Assembly (NCBI RefSeq): GCF_038443385.1
Contig: NZ_CP151726.1
Coordinates: 3,410,001 to 3,474,000 of the forward strand
DNA: 64,000 nucleotides
Direction: 5' to 3'
DNA from: Stieleria varia
Lineage (GTDB): Bacteria; Planctomycetota; Planctomycetia; Pirellulales; Pirellulaceae
Shown: positions 1-9,967 of the stretch, piece after piece
Numbering within the stretch: the stretch's first letter is position 1
Layout: each line of letters opens with the position of its first letter
Translations under genes and position numbers: made by a program
Notes under the pieces: generated by a model
What the model was told of the DNA's origin: nothing
What the model saw: the letters and a program-made list of their open reading frames with translations, nothing else
Database searches by the model: none

Positions 1-1
1 T

Positions 2-937
2 GACATCGGAGAATTCAACGCCAATGACAGCGACTTGGGGCAAGTGATTTGGTTGCGCCGCGCGGCCGACTCGGACAGATTTGAGAAGACCGTCCTACTG
101 CAGAACATCAGCCGAGTTGCCGACGTGCAACCCGGAGATTTCGACGGCGATGGAGATCAAGATCTGTTGGTGGGGATCTTTGGTTGGCGACGCACCGGAC
201 GAATCGTGCTGCTGCGCAATCGTTTGAACGAACTGACCGGCAACGAGCCCACGACAGGAGACTTGCATCCAGGGTTCGAGTTGTCGCTGATCGACAAACG
301 CCACGGAGCCGTTCATGTACCGACGATCGATTTGAACGGCGATGGGCATCTCGATTTCGTCGCATTGATCAGCCAAGACCAGGAGGCGGTGGAGGGATTC
401 ATCAACGACGGGACCGGCAAGTTCAGTCGCCAGATCATCTATCAAGCGCCGGACCCGGCATACGGTTCCAGCGGCATCGAGTTGGTGGATTTGGATCAAG
501 ACGGCGACACCGACGTGCTGTTCACCAACGGAGACTCGTTTGACCGCGGACCCAAACCGCATCACAGCGTTCAGTGGTTGGAGAACAAGGGCGAGTATCC
601 GTACACCCACCACCATCTGTTGAACATGCCGGGCGTATTGAATGCCAAGGCGGCTGACTTCGACGGTGACGGCGATTTGGATATTGCGGCTTGTTCGCTC
701 CTGAGCGATTCCATCGGCGACAGCATCGCAGGTCGAAACACATCCTCGATCGTTTTGTTGGTGCAAAACGAGCCTGGCAAGTTCGTTCCCACTCAGCTTG
801 AGGCTCGGGACCACCATCACATTTCGTTGGAGATCGGCGACTTTGACTCAAACGGCAAAGTCGACTTGGCGGTCGGAACCTTTCATCGTTCCCGTGCCGG
901 GCAACCCGATCTGAAAATCTGGTTCAACGAAAACTGA
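2..937 (+). CDS. FG-GAP/VCBS-repeat protein, 5' end outside window
   Basis: The reading frame is open from the first bases of the window, so the N-terminus lies upstream; an internal TTG at 35 should not be taken as the start. About 310 residues are visible. They carry several calcium-binding FG-GAP/VCBS-type repeats with the pattern DFDGDGDQDLLVG, DLNGDGHLDFV, DLDQDGDTDVLF, DFDGDGDLDIA and DFDSNGKVDLAVG, spaced about 50-60 residues apart as in beta-propeller blades. Such proteins are usually secreted or surface-bound and are abundant in planctomycetes. No catalytic domain is visible in this part, so the substrate or partner is unknown. The gene ends in a short repeat region before the ammonium-sensor gene and is probably not co-transcribed with it. 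Confidence 0.85.
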   Translation, partial: DIGEFNANDSDLGQVIWLRRAADSDRFEKTVLLQNISRVADVQPGDFDGDGDQDLLVGIFGWRRTGRIVLLRNRLNELTGNEPTTGDLHPGFELSLIDKRHGAVHVPTIDLNGDGHLDFVALISQDQEAVEGFINDGTGKFSRQIIYQAPDPAYGSSGIELVDLDQDGDTDVLFTNGDSFDRGPKPHHSVQWLENKGEYPYTHHHLLNMPGVLNAKAADFDGDGDLDIAACSLLSDSIGDSIAGRNTSSIVLLVQNEPGKFVPTQLEARDHHHISLEIGDFDSNGKVDLAVGTFHRSRAGQPDLKIWFNEN

Positions 938-941
938 CCCC

Positions 942-1050
942 AAGTACGTCAGCCTTTCCAGGCTGACATTGCGCTGAGGTCAGGCTAAACAAGTACGTCA
1001 GCCTTTCTAGGCTGACATTGCGCTGAGGTCAGGCTAGAAAGCCTGACGTA
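942..1050. repeat. 49-bp direct repeat with inverted third arm
   Basis: Two nearly identical 49-bp units begin at 942 and 991, each reading AAGTACGTCAGCCTTT then GGCTGACATTGCGCTGAGG. An inverted partial copy (GAAAGCCTGACGTAC) closes the array at 1036-1050, so the right half can fold into a strong hairpin. The rest of the 938-1249 gap shows nothing further that I recognise. The hairpin may end transcription of the upstream VCBS gene, but there is no T-run. Confidence 0.8.
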
Positions 1051-1249
1051 CATTCTGTGCGACCGTTGTAACCGGAATTCGCATTCTGGGGCCGCTGTGT
1101 TGCTTTTTGGCAACCTATCTTTGCACGGACCGACGGAAAACAGTCATTAGGACTTCGCTGGTCTGCGTGTTGGATCGCAGCGTTGATGACGCACGATTGC
1201 CGACACGGGGGACAACTTTCGATTCATCCAACACTCACGACGATTAGCT

Positions 1250-4200
1250 ATGCTCGATTCGCCGGTCGATTTGGCCTGGGTTCTGATCTCGGCTGCGATG
1301 GTCATGCTGATGCAAGCAGGATTCTGTTTGCTGGAAAGCGGGCTGGTGCGCAGTAAGAATACGATCAATGTCGCCATGAAGAACCTGGCGAACTTGTGCG
1401 TCTCTGGCTGTGTGTTTTGGGCCGTCGGTTTCGGTTTCATGTATGGCTCCAGCCAGTTCGGACTGCTGGGCACCAGTGACTTTTTTCCAGGAGCGAGCTT
1501 TGCGCCTCAGCAAGTCGCATTGATCGTATTTCAAACAGCGTTTTGTGGCATTGCCGCGACGATCGTCGCCGGTGCCGTTGCGGAGCGAATGCGTTTCGTC
1601 GGCTACTTGGCGCTGACCGTCGTGATCGCGGGCGCCCTGTATCCGATCTTTGGCCACTGGGCATGGGGCGGGTTGCTGGAGGGCAGTGGGGTCGGGTTTC
1701 TGAGGCGTTTGGGGTTCATCGATTTTGCCGGTTCGACCGTCGTGCACAGCGTGGGCGGTTGGGCAGCCTTGGCCACGGCGATTTGGATCGGTCCTCGACT
1801 GGGTCGATTCGGACGTCGCTCTGATCGGATTCGTGGAAACAGTTTGCCGATGGCCGCGGTGGGAACCTTGATCCTGTGGTTCGGCTGGTTCGGTTTGACC
1901 GCCGGCAGCACTTTGGCGGTAACCGGTCAAGCCTCCTCGATCATGCTCAACACAAACTTGGGAGCGATGTTCGGCGGTTTGACGTCCATGATTTTCTCGT
2001 CAGCCATTCAGCGTCGTCCCGTGGTCGAGCATTCGCTCAATGGAATCATCGCCGGATTGGTCAGCGTCACCGCAGGTTGCCACGTCATGTCACCAGCCTC
2101 CGCAGCGTGCTGTGGTGCGTTGGGCGGCATGTTGGTCACCATCGCGATGTACCACTTGGATCGCTGGCGCGTCGACGACGCGGTCGGTGCCGTCTCGGCG
2201 CACGCGATTGCCGGCGTGTGGGGAACGCTTGCCGTGGCACTGCTCAGCAATCCGTCGACTTGGGACACAGGGCTGTCTCGATGGGAACAGCTGGGCGTCC
2301 AAATCACGGGTGTCGTCATTTGTTTCATTTGGTCATTCGGCGGCACCACACTGGCTTGCTGGGCCATCAACCGATGGATAGTGCTCCGCGTTTCACCACG
2401 AGCCGAGTGCATCGGGTTGAACGTGATCGAACACGATGCCAATACCGAACTGCTGGAGATGAGTGCCGAGATGGACCGGCACCGCCGACGAGGCAGTTTC
2501 AATCGCCGGGTCGAAACCACTCGGTTCAGTGAATTGGGAGGCATCGCACGACACTACAACCGCGTACTGGGACGAGTGGAAGCCGAAATCGCACAACACG
2601 CCGAGACCTCCAATAAACTCTCCATCGCCGAGTCCCGATTTCGTGGAATGTTCGAGAACGCACGCGAGGGGCTGTTCCAAATCACCTCCAAAGGTCGGTT
2701 CCTGCACGTCAATGACTCACTCGCTCGAATCATCGGCCTGGAATCTCCTAAAGAAGTGATCCGTCAGATCGATGATGCGGCGGTGGATCTGCTGAACGAT
2801 CCGGCCGATTGGGAGCGTTTGACCGAGCAATTGGACGAACAAGGAGACGTTGCCGGATTCGAAGTCGAGTTGCAACACTTCGGCGGTCGAGTCATCTGGG
2901 TCTCGGTCAACGCGAGGCGATTGCCCGACCACGGCGATGAAGTCTCCTATGAAGGTTCGATCATCGACATCAGTGACCGCCGCAATAATGAGATCCTGCG
3001 TCAGGAAAAACGACGGTTGGCGAAACTGAATCAACGGCTTTCTCGCGAAATCCAAGAACGTCGTGAGGCCGAATCGTTGGCCCGCTTGAGTGAAGAAAAG
3101 TTCCGATCGCTTTTCAATTCGACGAGCGATGGAATCCTGATTCTGCAAAACGGCGAACTGGTCAATTGCAACCATGCCGCGGCAAAACTGTTCGGATACA
3201 CCGACTCGCAAACCCTGCTGGGCTCGGATCTGAGCGATCTGTTTCCGGCCAAGCAGCCGACCGGAGAGACCTCCAAAGACCTGTTCGCCAAGTACTCGCA
3301 CCAAGCACTTGCCCAAGGCAGTTGCTCGTTCGACTGGCTCTGTGTGCAACGCAACGGGGCGGAGTTTCCGTGTGAGATCGTCTTGAGTTTTGCCGACGTC
3401 GATGGCGATCATGTCTTGCAAGTCAGTGTGCACGATGTGACCGAGCGACAACGGCAACTCAGAGAACTGATGGTGGCAAAGGATGCTGCTCAAGCAGCAA
3501 GCCGGTCCAAGAGCGAGTTCCTCGCCAACATGAGCCATGAAATTCGTACGCCACTGAACGGGATCCTGGGTTTCACCGAAGTCCTGCGGCGGGGAAGCAT
3601 TGAGCCGACCAAGCAGCAGGAATACTTGAACACCATTCACAGCAGCGGTCACCATTTGTTGACGCTGATCAACGATGTCTTGGACCTGACCAAGATCGAA
3701 GCGGGGCGAATGGAAGTCGATCGTCGCAATTGCTCTCCGCATGAGATCATGTGCGAAGTCATGTCGATCCTCCGCGTGATGGCCATCGAAAAGGGATTGG
3801 ACCTGGAGTGCCGATGGCAAACAGGTGTTCCCGAAACGATCTGCACCGACCCCGATCGTTTGAGGCAGTTGCTGATGAATCTTGTCGGCAATGCGATCAA
3901 GTTCACGCAACGCGGGCATGTGCGGCTGTTGGCATCATTGGACCAGTCCGGCTCGCAGCCGATGCTGAAAATTGAAGTCAAAGATACTGGGATTGGAATC
4001 GAAAGCTCGAACCTGCAACGCATTTTCCGTCCGTTTGATCAAGCCGACAATTCGATCACCCGTCGATTCGGCGGAACCGGATTGGGGCTGACAATCAGTC
4101 AAGAAATCGCCCAAGCGCTCGGCGGCGACATCGCGGTGGAGAGCGTAGTCGGGGTGGGCAGCACGTTCCGCGTCTGGATCGAAACGGGCGATCTGTCGGG

Positions 4201-5077
4201 AATCCCGATCATCGCGGGCAATCGAGCAGAAGCCATCCGTAGCAACCGCCGACAAGTGGCGCAACGTCAATCCACTACCACTGCGTCCCTCTCGGGCATT
4301 CGCATTCTGGTCTGCGACGATGGTGAGACCAATCGTGAATTGATCAGTCTGGTGCTGATCGATGCCGGTGCCGATGTCGTCTGTACGGTCAATGGTCGGG
4401 AAGCCGTCGACACGATCTTGCACAGCAAACAGGTCTACGATTTGATTTTAATGGACATGCAAATGCCCGTGCTGGATGGCTATTCGGCCACCAAACAACT
4501 ACGTCAGTACGGCGTCACCATGCCAGTGATCGCATTGACAGCACACGCCATGCGTGGCGACCGAGAAAAATGTTTGGATGCCGGGTGCACTGATTATCTC
4601 CGCAAGCCGATCGATATCGACGAATTGCTTGCTTGCGTCCGATACAACGTCGGTCTCACTGCGGAAATGACAACCGCAACAGAAACCAAAGTCGATTCAA
4701 TTCCGATTGCAGAGGCAGTCGATCCAGCAACCGAGGGGACGGTCGCGGAGACGGGGTCGGACTTGCCGATTCACTCCACGCTTCCCACGGATCGGGAGGA
4801 ATTCCAAAGAATCGTTGCAAGTTTCTCGGAGAAACTCGCCGGACGCATCACCGTGATGCGAAAAACCGCCGAGGCCGGTGACTTTGACGAACTGGCATCA
4901 CACGCTCACTGGCTCAAGGGAGCCGGTGGCACGATGGGGTTCGCCTGTTTCACGTCTCCTGCTGAATCACTGGAGCGTTTCGCAAAAGAAAACCAGCTCG
5001 CAGCCGCCGCTGAGGTGCTGGACATCATCGAATCGTTGCATCGACGAATCGAACTCCCTTGGCTTCAATCCGTTTGA
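1250..5077 (+). CDS. Ammonium transporter-hybrid sensor histidine kinase fusion
   Basis: This 1275-residue protein joins an Amt/Rh channel to a complete phosphorelay kinase. Residues 1-385 are an Amt domain with about 11 membrane spans. They keep the pore twin histidines (in DFAGSTVVHSVGG and AVSAHAIAG) and the WFGWFGLTAGS motif. Two PAS domains follow (about 464-575 and 613-740), then HisKA with NMSHEIRTPLNG (phospho-acceptor His763) and an HATPase with N-box NLVGNAIKF and G-boxes DTGIGI and GGTGLGL. A receiver (Asp1069 in LMDMQMP) and a C-terminal Hpt domain (His1220 in HWLKGAGG) complete it. Family knowledge: Amt-kinase fusions are ammonium sensors, for example Ks-Amt5 of the planctomycete Kuenenia. 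I infer that external ammonium gates the relay. The Hpt probably hands phosphate to the REC-HD-GYP protein encoded 17 bp downstream. Confidence 0.93.
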   Translation: MLDSPVDLAWVLISAAMVMLMQAGFCLLESGLVRSKNTINVAMKNLANLCVSGCVFWAVGFGFMYGSSQFGLLGTSDFFPGASFAPQQVALIVFQTAFCGIAATIVAGAVAERMRFVGYLALTVVIAGALYPIFGHWAWGGLLEGSGVGFLRRLGFIDFAGSTVVHSVGGWAALATAIWIGPRLGRFGRRSDRIRGNSLPMAAVGTLILWFGWFGLTAGSTLAVTGQASSIMLNTNLGAMFGGLTSMIFSSAIQRRPVVEHSLNGIIAGLVSVTAGCHVMSPASAACCGALGGMLVTIAMYHLDRWRVDDAVGAVSAHAIAGVWGTLAVALLSNPSTWDTGLSRWEQLGVQITGVVICFIWSFGGTTLACWAINRWIVLRVSPRAECIGLNVIEHDANTELLEMSAEMDRHRRRGSFNRRVETTRFSELGGIARHYNRVLGRVEAEIAQHAETSNKLSIAESRFRGMFENAREGLFQITSKGRFLHVNDSLARIIGLESPKEVIRQIDDAAVDLLNDPADWERLTEQLDEQGDVAGFEVELQHFGGRVIWVSVNARRLPDHGDEVSYEGSIIDISDRRNNEILRQEKRRLAKLNQRLSREIQERREAESLARLSEEKFRSLFNSTSDGILILQNGELVNCNHAAAKLFGYTDSQTLLGSDLSDLFPAKQPTGETSKDLFAKYSHQALAQGSCSFDWLCVQRNGAEFPCEIVLSFADVDGDHVLQVSVHDVTERQRQLRELMVAKDAAQAASRSKSEFLANMSHEIRTPLNGILGFTEVLRRGSIEPTKQQEYLNTIHSSGHHLLTLINDVLDLTKIEAGRMEVDRRNCSPHEIMCEVMSILRVMAIEKGLDLECRWQTGVPETICTDPDRLRQLLMNLVGNAIKFTQRGHVRLLASLDQSGSQPMLKIEVKDTGIGIESSNLQRIFRPFDQADNSITRRFGGTGLGLTISQEIAQALGGDIAVESVVGVGSTFRVWIETGDLSGIPIIAGNRAEAIRSNRRQVAQRQSTTTASLSGIRILVCDDGETNRELISLVLIDAGADVVCTVNGREAVDTILHSKQVYDLILMDMQMPVLDGYSATKQLRQYGVTMPVIALTAHAMRGDREKCLDAGCTDYLRKPIDIDELLACVRYNVGLTAEMTTATETKVDSIPIAEAVDPATEGTVAETGSDLPIHSTLPTDREEFQRIVASFSEKLAGRITVMRKTAEAGDFDELASHAHWLKGAGGTMGFACFTSPAESLERFAKENQLAAAAEVLDIIESLHRRIELPWLQSV

Positions 5078-5094
5078 TAACTGTACGTATTGCA

Positions 5095-6303
5095 ATGCAA
5101 AACCACACCAACCACGTCTCCGATCACTTCTCGACCATCACCGTCGGATCCATCCCGGTCAGCACGCCCCGCGCGTCGCAGACCTGGGATCCAGGCGACA
5201 TCCGAATCCTGATGGTGGATGACGAAGAATTGAACTTGGACGTCATCCGTGGCTATTTGAGCATGGACGGCTACAAGCAGTTTTTGATGACGACCGATCC
5301 GGTTCAGTCCCTGCAACTGATGGAGAAAAACGACGTCGACATCGTCTTGCTCGACGTCCAAATGCCCGTGATGAACGGACTGGACGTGTTGCGTGCGATC
5401 CGAGGCAGTCGGCACTCAGCTACCTTGCCCGTCATCGTGCTGACCGCCAACGCCGATGACGAAACACGCCTTCATGCGTTGAAACTGGGCGCTACCGATT
5501 TCTTGCAGAAACCCGTCAGTCGCGTCGAATTGACCGCGCGGATTCAGAACACGCTGTCCGTCAAGGCCTACCACGATCGGCTCGAGAACGAATCTCAAAT
5601 GCTGCAAACCGCCGTCCGTGAACGCACCAAGCAGTTGGAAGCGTCCCGGATGGAAGTCATCAACTGCCTCGCGCGTGCGGCGGAATTCCGAGACGACGAT
5701 ACAGGAAACCATGTGTTGCGAGTCGGTCGCTACGCGCGAATCATCGGGCAGCAAATGGGACTCGACGCCAACTATCTCGAGATCCTGGAGCCCGCTGCCC
5801 AGTTGCACGACGTCGGCAAGATCGGTGTGCCGGATAACATCCTGCTGAAACCAGGAAAACTGACCGCCGAAGAATTCGAGTACATGCAGCGTCACTGCGG
5901 GTTCGGAAAACGCATCGTCACGCCGATGACGGCTGAGGAATCCAGCATCGTTCGCAACCACGCCGAGCTGGGAGCCAAAATTCTCGGAATCACCGAGTCA
6001 CCGATCTTGGAGATGGCACAACGAATTGCGTTGACGCACCACGAAAAATGGGACGGCTCCGGCTACCCGCTCGGTTTGTCAGGAGAGAACATTCCGTTGG
6101 AAGGTCGAATCACCGCCGTGGCCGATGTGTTTGACGCGCTGAGCAGCAAACGACCTTACAAGCCCGCGTTCCCCTTGGACAAATGCTTCAGCATCATGCG
6201 GGAAGGCAGCGGTCAGCACTTCGACCCCAAATGCATCGAAGCATTCTTTGCAGCCGTCGATCGCATCGTGCAAACCCAAATCGATTTCGCCGACGTCGAG
6301 TGA
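5095..6303 (+). CDS. Response regulator with HD-GYP phosphodiesterase domain
   Basis: This 402-residue protein has a receiver domain (about residues 36-150, acceptor Asp87 in LLDVQMP, switch Lys in FLQKP) and a linker helix. A full HD-GYP domain follows (about 195-395), with the HD pair His238/Asp239 in LHDVGKIGVPD and the GYP signature at 323-325 in KWDGSGYP. HD-GYP enzymes hydrolyse cyclic di-GMP. ATG 5095 is preferred over an in-frame TTG at 5059 that lies inside the preceding gene. The 17-bp gap points to one operon with the Amt-kinase, so phosphate from its Hpt domain is the likely input and c-di-GMP breakdown the output. The pairing is inferred from position. Confidence 0.92.
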   Translation: MQNHTNHVSDHFSTITVGSIPVSTPRASQTWDPGDIRILMVDDEELNLDVIRGYLSMDGYKQFLMTTDPVQSLQLMEKNDVDIVLLDVQMPVMNGLDVLRAIRGSRHSATLPVIVLTANADDETRLHALKLGATDFLQKPVSRVELTARIQNTLSVKAYHDRLENESQMLQTAVRERTKQLEASRMEVINCLARAAEFRDDDTGNHVLRVGRYARIIGQQMGLDANYLEILEPAAQLHDVGKIGVPDNILLKPGKLTAEEFEYMQRHCGFGKRIVTPMTAEESSIVRNHAELGAKILGITESPILEMAQRIALTHHEKWDGSGYPLGLSGENIPLEGRITAVADVFDALSSKRPYKPAFPLDKCFSIMREGSGQHFDPKCIEAFFAAVDRIVQTQIDFADVE

Positions 6304-6318
6304 TTGGGAAGCCACGTA

Positions 6319-6348
6319 GGCGAGTCTCTCCGAGACTCGCAAAAAGAA
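6319..6348. repeat. Short palindrome GCGAGTCTC/GAGACTCGC
   Basis: A perfect small hairpin (GCGAGTCTC, short loop, GAGACTCGC, then AAAAAG) follows the HD-GYP gene. It resembles the CGCGTCTCTCCGAGACGCG palindrome of the tandem array at 13.6-14.7 kb. It may act as a transcript end between the converging HD-GYP and AraC genes, but no U-run follows it. Confidence 0.6.
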
Positions 6349-6428
6349 TGCATCTGTGTTGGCTCAGCAGCGATATAACACCCCAACGCACCGACACCCG
6401 TGGCCTGACGGCCAGCGGCTCAGGGCGT

Positions 6429-7301
6429 TTAGCAATGCCGTCCGCTCCGGTTCGCCCTGGCGTCTTTTCGATAACGGCTTGGCGATCTGCCGGTTTGCGA
6501 TTTGAATTGGCGGTAGAAGGTCGATAGGTCGTTGAACCCACATTCAAAGGCGACCGAAGCAACCGGCAACTCCGAGTCGCTTAACAGTTTCTTGGCATGT
6601 GCAATCGCCAAGCGTCGTACACGATGCAGCCATGTTTCTCCCGTGATCGAATGAAACTGAGAGGTAAAGCTGCGACGCGAAATACCGAGTTCCTCTGCCG
6701 CCTCATCGATCGAGCGGGCTTCAAAGAACTCGGAGTCCAAACGACGAACGTACTCCCGCATCGCATCGTGATCCGCAGACTCACTACGTCGCTGCATGAA
6801 ACTCTCTTGAGACCGACGCGATACCCACGCGAGCAACCGCAGCGCATCGGCGACGATCGATAGGGACACGCTGTCATCGCCTCGAGTTTGCTCATGCCTC
6901 ATCCGACGCATCAGCGTCGCGATACGATTGGACTCCGGTGGCCCCGCATCGTGCTGGCACAAACACATGCGGGACAGAATCGATCGGTCGAAATCCAGCA
7001 GGTCCGTTCGAATGCAGCAGACATACAAGCTGGAGGCACTGTCATGGTCGTCAACGATACGATTGGCCGTCTCGGGTGGAACAACGATCACGTCTGCTGC
7101 GCGAAACGGGATCGTCTGAGTCGGAAACTCGAATCGGCCGCTGCCGCGTAGCACGTAGACGATCTTGATGAAGCTGTGGGTGCGCCACTGCATCGTGAAC
7201 TGCGGCGAGTGATGACTTTCCAGGATCGCCACACCGTAGCTCGGCAGCGTCTCATCGACCGGCCGGTCTCGTAGCGCCCGCGTGTCTGGCGTGTTTTTCA
7301 T
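6429..7301 (-). CDS. AraC-family transcriptional regulator
   Basis: This 290-residue regulator has an N-terminal cupin-like sensing domain (about residues 15-110, with FRAADVIVVPPETANRI). Its C-terminal AraC DNA-binding domain (about 185-285) has two helix-turn-helix units: SIDEAAEELGISRRSFTSQF and PVASVAFECGFNDLSTFYRQ, followed by the usual F..TG.SPS.YR ending. ATG 7301 (MKNTPDTRA) is chosen; the frame stays open upstream, but that part runs through a palindromic repeat. The gene is divergent from the DapA-like/oxidoreductase operon, 283 bp away, so it is the likely regulator of that operon. The effector cannot be read from the sequence. Confidence 0.9.
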   Translation of the reverse strand: MKNTPDTRALRDRPVDETLPSYGVAILESHHSPQFTMQWRTHSFIKIVYVLRGSGRFEFPTQTIPFRAADVIVVPPETANRIVDDHDSASSLYVCCIRTDLLDFDRSILSRMCLCQHDAGPPESNRIATLMRRMRHEQTRGDDSVSLSIVADALRLLAWVSRRSQESFMQRRSESADHDAMREYVRRLDSEFFEARSIDEAAEELGISRRSFTSQFHSITGETWLHRVRRLAIAHAKKLLSDSELPVASVAFECGFNDLSTFYRQFKSQTGRSPSRYRKDARANRSGRHC

Positions 7302-7353
7302 GCTTTCTCTGGTGCTGCGATCGTAAATGGACCTCGATTGGAAACGATGCAAA

Positions 7354-7420
7354 TACCAGCACGAAGCGCAAGCGAGTGAAAAAAACACAGTGAGTCACTC
7401 GCTTGCGCTTCGTGCTGGTA
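7354..7420. repeat. Long palindrome, TACCAGCACGAAGCG family, copy 1
   Basis: Perfect 26-bp inverted arms (7354-7379 and 7395-7420) begin TACCAGCACGAAGCG and surround a 15-base loop. The same family recurs at 38161-38233 and 61659-61752. It sits in the divergent regulatory region between the AraC gene and the DapA-like gene and would form a cruciform or a strong RNA hairpin in the leader. Confidence 0.92.
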
Positions 7421-7584
7421 TCGAAGCTCAACTCGCGACACTGGCCATAGCGTCTCAACTCACTCGGGATTCATTTGCCCGATTTGCAATATCTTGTTTG
7501 CCCAATTTTCCTCGACAAAAGACTGCAAAACAACTACTTTCATGCAAACCATTTCCCAAAACGCAAAAAACGGGTTCTCGCCAC

Positions 7585-8538
7585 ATGTCCATTGATCCGA
7601 TTTCCATGCTCCGTCCCCGACGCAAGATCACGGGGATGTCCGCGATTTTGCTGCCCCTGCTTGCCGATGACTCGGTGGATTGGACCGGGTTTGAGTCACA
7701 TGTGCGGTTGACGCTCGACGCGGGGTTGATCCCGGCGGTGAACATGGACACCGGATACGGGAACTTGATCGACGAGGCGACGCGACAAAGCGTCTTGCAG
7801 CGAACTCAAACGCTCGCAGGGAGTGGTGGGTATGTTGCCGGTGTCTATGTCGCCGACCAACCCGACAGCGATTTTGATGCGGACGCATACCGCAGAGGGT
7901 CGGAGCAGATTCAACAGCACGGCGGAACACCAGTCTTCTTTCAGTCTTTTGGCTTGACCGGCCAATCGGATGATCAGATCGTTTCTGGTTATCAGACACT
8001 GGCGGCCAGTTGCGACACGTTCATTGCGTTCGAACTTTCTGATGTGTTCTTGCCGTTGGGCAAGATCTATTCATTGGACGTGTACGAGCAGTTGATGCAG
8101 ATTCCTGGTTGCGTGGGTGCAAAACATTCGTCGTTGCGACGAGAACTGGAGTGGCAACGATTGCAGCTTCGCGATCGTGTTCGTCCCGATTTCAAAGTTC
8201 TGACGGGGAATGATCTGGCGATCGACATGGTGATGTACGGCAGCGACTACTTGCTGGGACTGAGCACCTTTGCCCCGGACGCCTTTGCTCGTCGCGATGC
8301 GATGTGGGAAAGTGGCGATCCAGGGTTCTATGAGTTGAACGATTTGCTGCAGTATTTGGGCGCGTACACGTTTCGTCCCCCGGTACCCGCCTACAAACAC
8401 TCCGCCGCCATGTTCTTGAACTTGCGCGGCCGGATCGCAACCGATCGAACTTATCCTGGATCTCCCACCCGCGCTGAAAGTGACCTGGAAGTGCTGCAGA
8501 GTATTTCGACCGATCTGAACCGATTGATGGAGGCATAG
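7585..8538 (+). CDS. DapA/NanA-like dihydrodipicolinate synthase family protein
   Basis: This 317-residue protein matches the length and fold pattern of the class I aldolase/lyase family (DapA, NanA, KDG aldolase). The start of the barrel reads [19 protein letters not shown], and a Schiff-base lysine is placed at Lys180 in VGAKHSSL. The usual Tyr in the YNVP motif seems to be replaced (FELSDVFLP), and the GTTGE-type substrate loop reads DTGYGNL, so it is probably not a true lysine-pathway DapA. ATG 7585 (MSIDPISM) is preferred; the upstream open frame runs through a palindrome. The next gene starts 4 bp after the stop, so the two form an operon. The reaction is unknown; a sugar-acid or 2-keto-acid substrate is a guess from the family. 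Confidence 0.85.
   Translation: MSIDPISMLRPRRKITGMSAILLPLLADDSVDWTGFESHVRLTLDAGLIPAVNMDTGYGNLIDEATRQSVLQRTQTLAGSGGYVAGVYVADQPDSDFDADAYRRGSEQIQQHGGTPVFFQSFGLTGQSDDQIVSGYQTLAASCDTFIAFELSDVFLPLGKIYSLDVYEQLMQIPGCVGAKHSSLRRELEWQRLQLRDRVRPDFKVLTGNDLAIDMVMYGSDYLLGLSTFAPDAFARRDAMWESGDPGFYELNDLLQYLGAYTFRPPVPAYKHSAAMFLNLRGRIATDRTYPGSPTRAESDLEVLQSISTDLNRLMEA
8529..8533 (+). promoter_or_regulatory. Ribosome binding site for the oxidoreductase gene
   Basis: GGAGG lies 9 bases before the ATG at 8543, inside the last codons of the preceding gene. Clear Shine-Dalgarno sites are rare in this window, so this one supports the chosen start and suggests translational coupling of the pair. Confidence 0.6.
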
Positions 8539-8542
8539 AGCA

Positions 8543-9967
8543 ATGGCATTTCCAAGAGTAGCAAGCCTGAAGACACACGACGAGTTCGTGAATCGACTTC
8601 GAGAACTGGGAATCGATTTGGAGAGTGATGCGGAAGTTCAATCGGGTGAGAGCAGCGTGCTTGCTCAGGCCGCGTCGGTCGATGGGATGCGAATCGGAAA
8701 TCGATTTTGCATCTTGCCGATGGAAGGCTGGGACGGAACAGCCGACGGGAAACCGACCGAGTTGACGCGACGGCGTTGGCGGAATTTTGGTCTCAGCGGT
8801 GCCAAGTTGATGTGGGGTGGGGAAGCGGTGGCGGTCCGGCATGACGGCCGAGCCAACCCCAATCAACTGTGCATGACGGCCGACAACGCATCCGACATCG
8901 AGTCGCTACGCAACGAGTTGGCCGACGCACACTTTGAACATTTCGCCGACGACGGCGACTTGCTGGTCGGTCTGCAGTTGACCCATTCGGGACGCTTTGC
9001 TCGTCCGAACGAAAAGAGCAAAGCCGAACCACGTACCGCGCAGCGTAATCCTGTTTTGGATGCACGATTGAATATCCATGACGACTCGGCGTTGTTGTCT
9101 GACGACGATTTGAAACGACTGATCGACGATTTTGTCGCCGCGTCCGTGCTTGCCCAGAAAATCGGATTCACTTTTGTCGATATCAAACACTGCCACGGCT
9201 ACTTGGGGCATGAGCTGCTCAGTGGAGTGGACCGGGTGGGCCAGTTCGGCGGCTGCTTTGAGAACCGAACACGATTCTTGCGACAGATCGTTTCGGGGAT
9301 CCGCACGGAAGCCCCCGGGCTGAAGATGGGTGTCCGTGTCAGCATCTTCGATTTTCTGCCTTACACCAAAGGGCCAGACGGAACCGGAGTTCCGGAGCCC
9401 TCAGCGGATGGTCGTTTGGCTTTTGGTAGCGACGCCAGTGGCAGCAAGATCGATTTGGATGAGCCGTCTCAGTTCATGGACTTGCTCAAAGAACTCGGCA
9501 TCCGCTTGGTCTGCACGACTGCGGGCAGCCCCTACTACAATCCCCACATCCAACGTCCTGCGTACTTTCCACCGAGTGACGGATATCAGCCGCCGGAAGA
9601 TCCGTTGGTAGGCGTTGCCAGACAAATCGCGGCGACCGCCGAACTGAAACGTCGTCATCCCGATTTATTCTTCGTCGGTTCGGGCTACACCTATCTACAG
9701 GACTGGCTGCCCAACGTCGCCCAAGCCGCTGTGCGAACCGGTGCGGTGGACTCGGTCGGTCTGGGACGGATGGTGCTGTCGTATCCCGATTTGCCCGCCG
9801 ATGTGATTGCCGGAAAAACGATGACGCGCAAGAAGGTCTGTCGAACGTTCAGCGATTGCACGACGGCACCGCGAAATGGAATCGTCAGCGGCTGTTATCC
9901 GTTGGACCCGTTCTACAAAGCGATGCCAGAAAGGGATCAGTTGAACGCATTGAAGAAAGAAGCGTGA
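8543..9967 (+). CDS. NADH:flavin oxidoreductase (old yellow enzyme family)
   Basis: This 474-residue protein has the FMN-binding TIM-barrel pattern of the old yellow enzyme/2,4-dienoyl-CoA reductase group. It includes an early [15 protein letters not shown] segment, [11 protein letters not shown], the substrate-site strand [31 protein letters not shown], and a late flavin-phosphate region [11 protein letters not shown]. There is no C-terminal FAD/NAD domain, so it is the short OYE type. It reduces activated double bonds or related substrates with NAD(P)H; the actual substrate is not evident. It follows the DapA-like gene by 4 bp, and both are divergent from an AraC regulator. A small catabolic or detoxification operon is the simplest reading. 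Confidence 0.88.
   Translation: MAFPRVASLKTHDEFVNRLRELGIDLESDAEVQSGESSVLAQAASVDGMRIGNRFCILPMEGWDGTADGKPTELTRRRWRNFGLSGAKLMWGGEAVAVRHDGRANPNQLCMTADNASDIESLRNELADAHFEHFADDGDLLVGLQLTHSGRFARPNEKSKAEPRTAQRNPVLDARLNIHDDSALLSDDDLKRLIDDFVAASVLAQKIGFTFVDIKHCHGYLGHELLSGVDRVGQFGGCFENRTRFLRQIVSGIRTEAPGLKMGVRVSIFDFLPYTKGPDGTGVPEPSADGRLAFGSDASGSKIDLDEPSQFMDLLKELGIRLVCTTAGSPYYNPHIQRPAYFPPSDGYQPPEDPLVGVARQIAATAELKRRHPDLFFVGSGYTYLQDWLPNVAQAAVRTGAVDSVGLGRMVLSYPDLPADVIAGKTMTRKKVCRTFSDCTTAPRNGIVSGCYPLDPFYKAMPERDQLNALKKEA

Noticed and set aside
1110..1130. Possible sigma-54 promoter (TTGGCAACC...TTTGCAC) before the ammonium-sensor gene
   Set aside because: The GG and GC elements are 12 bases apart instead of the required 10, so it does not fit the consensus.
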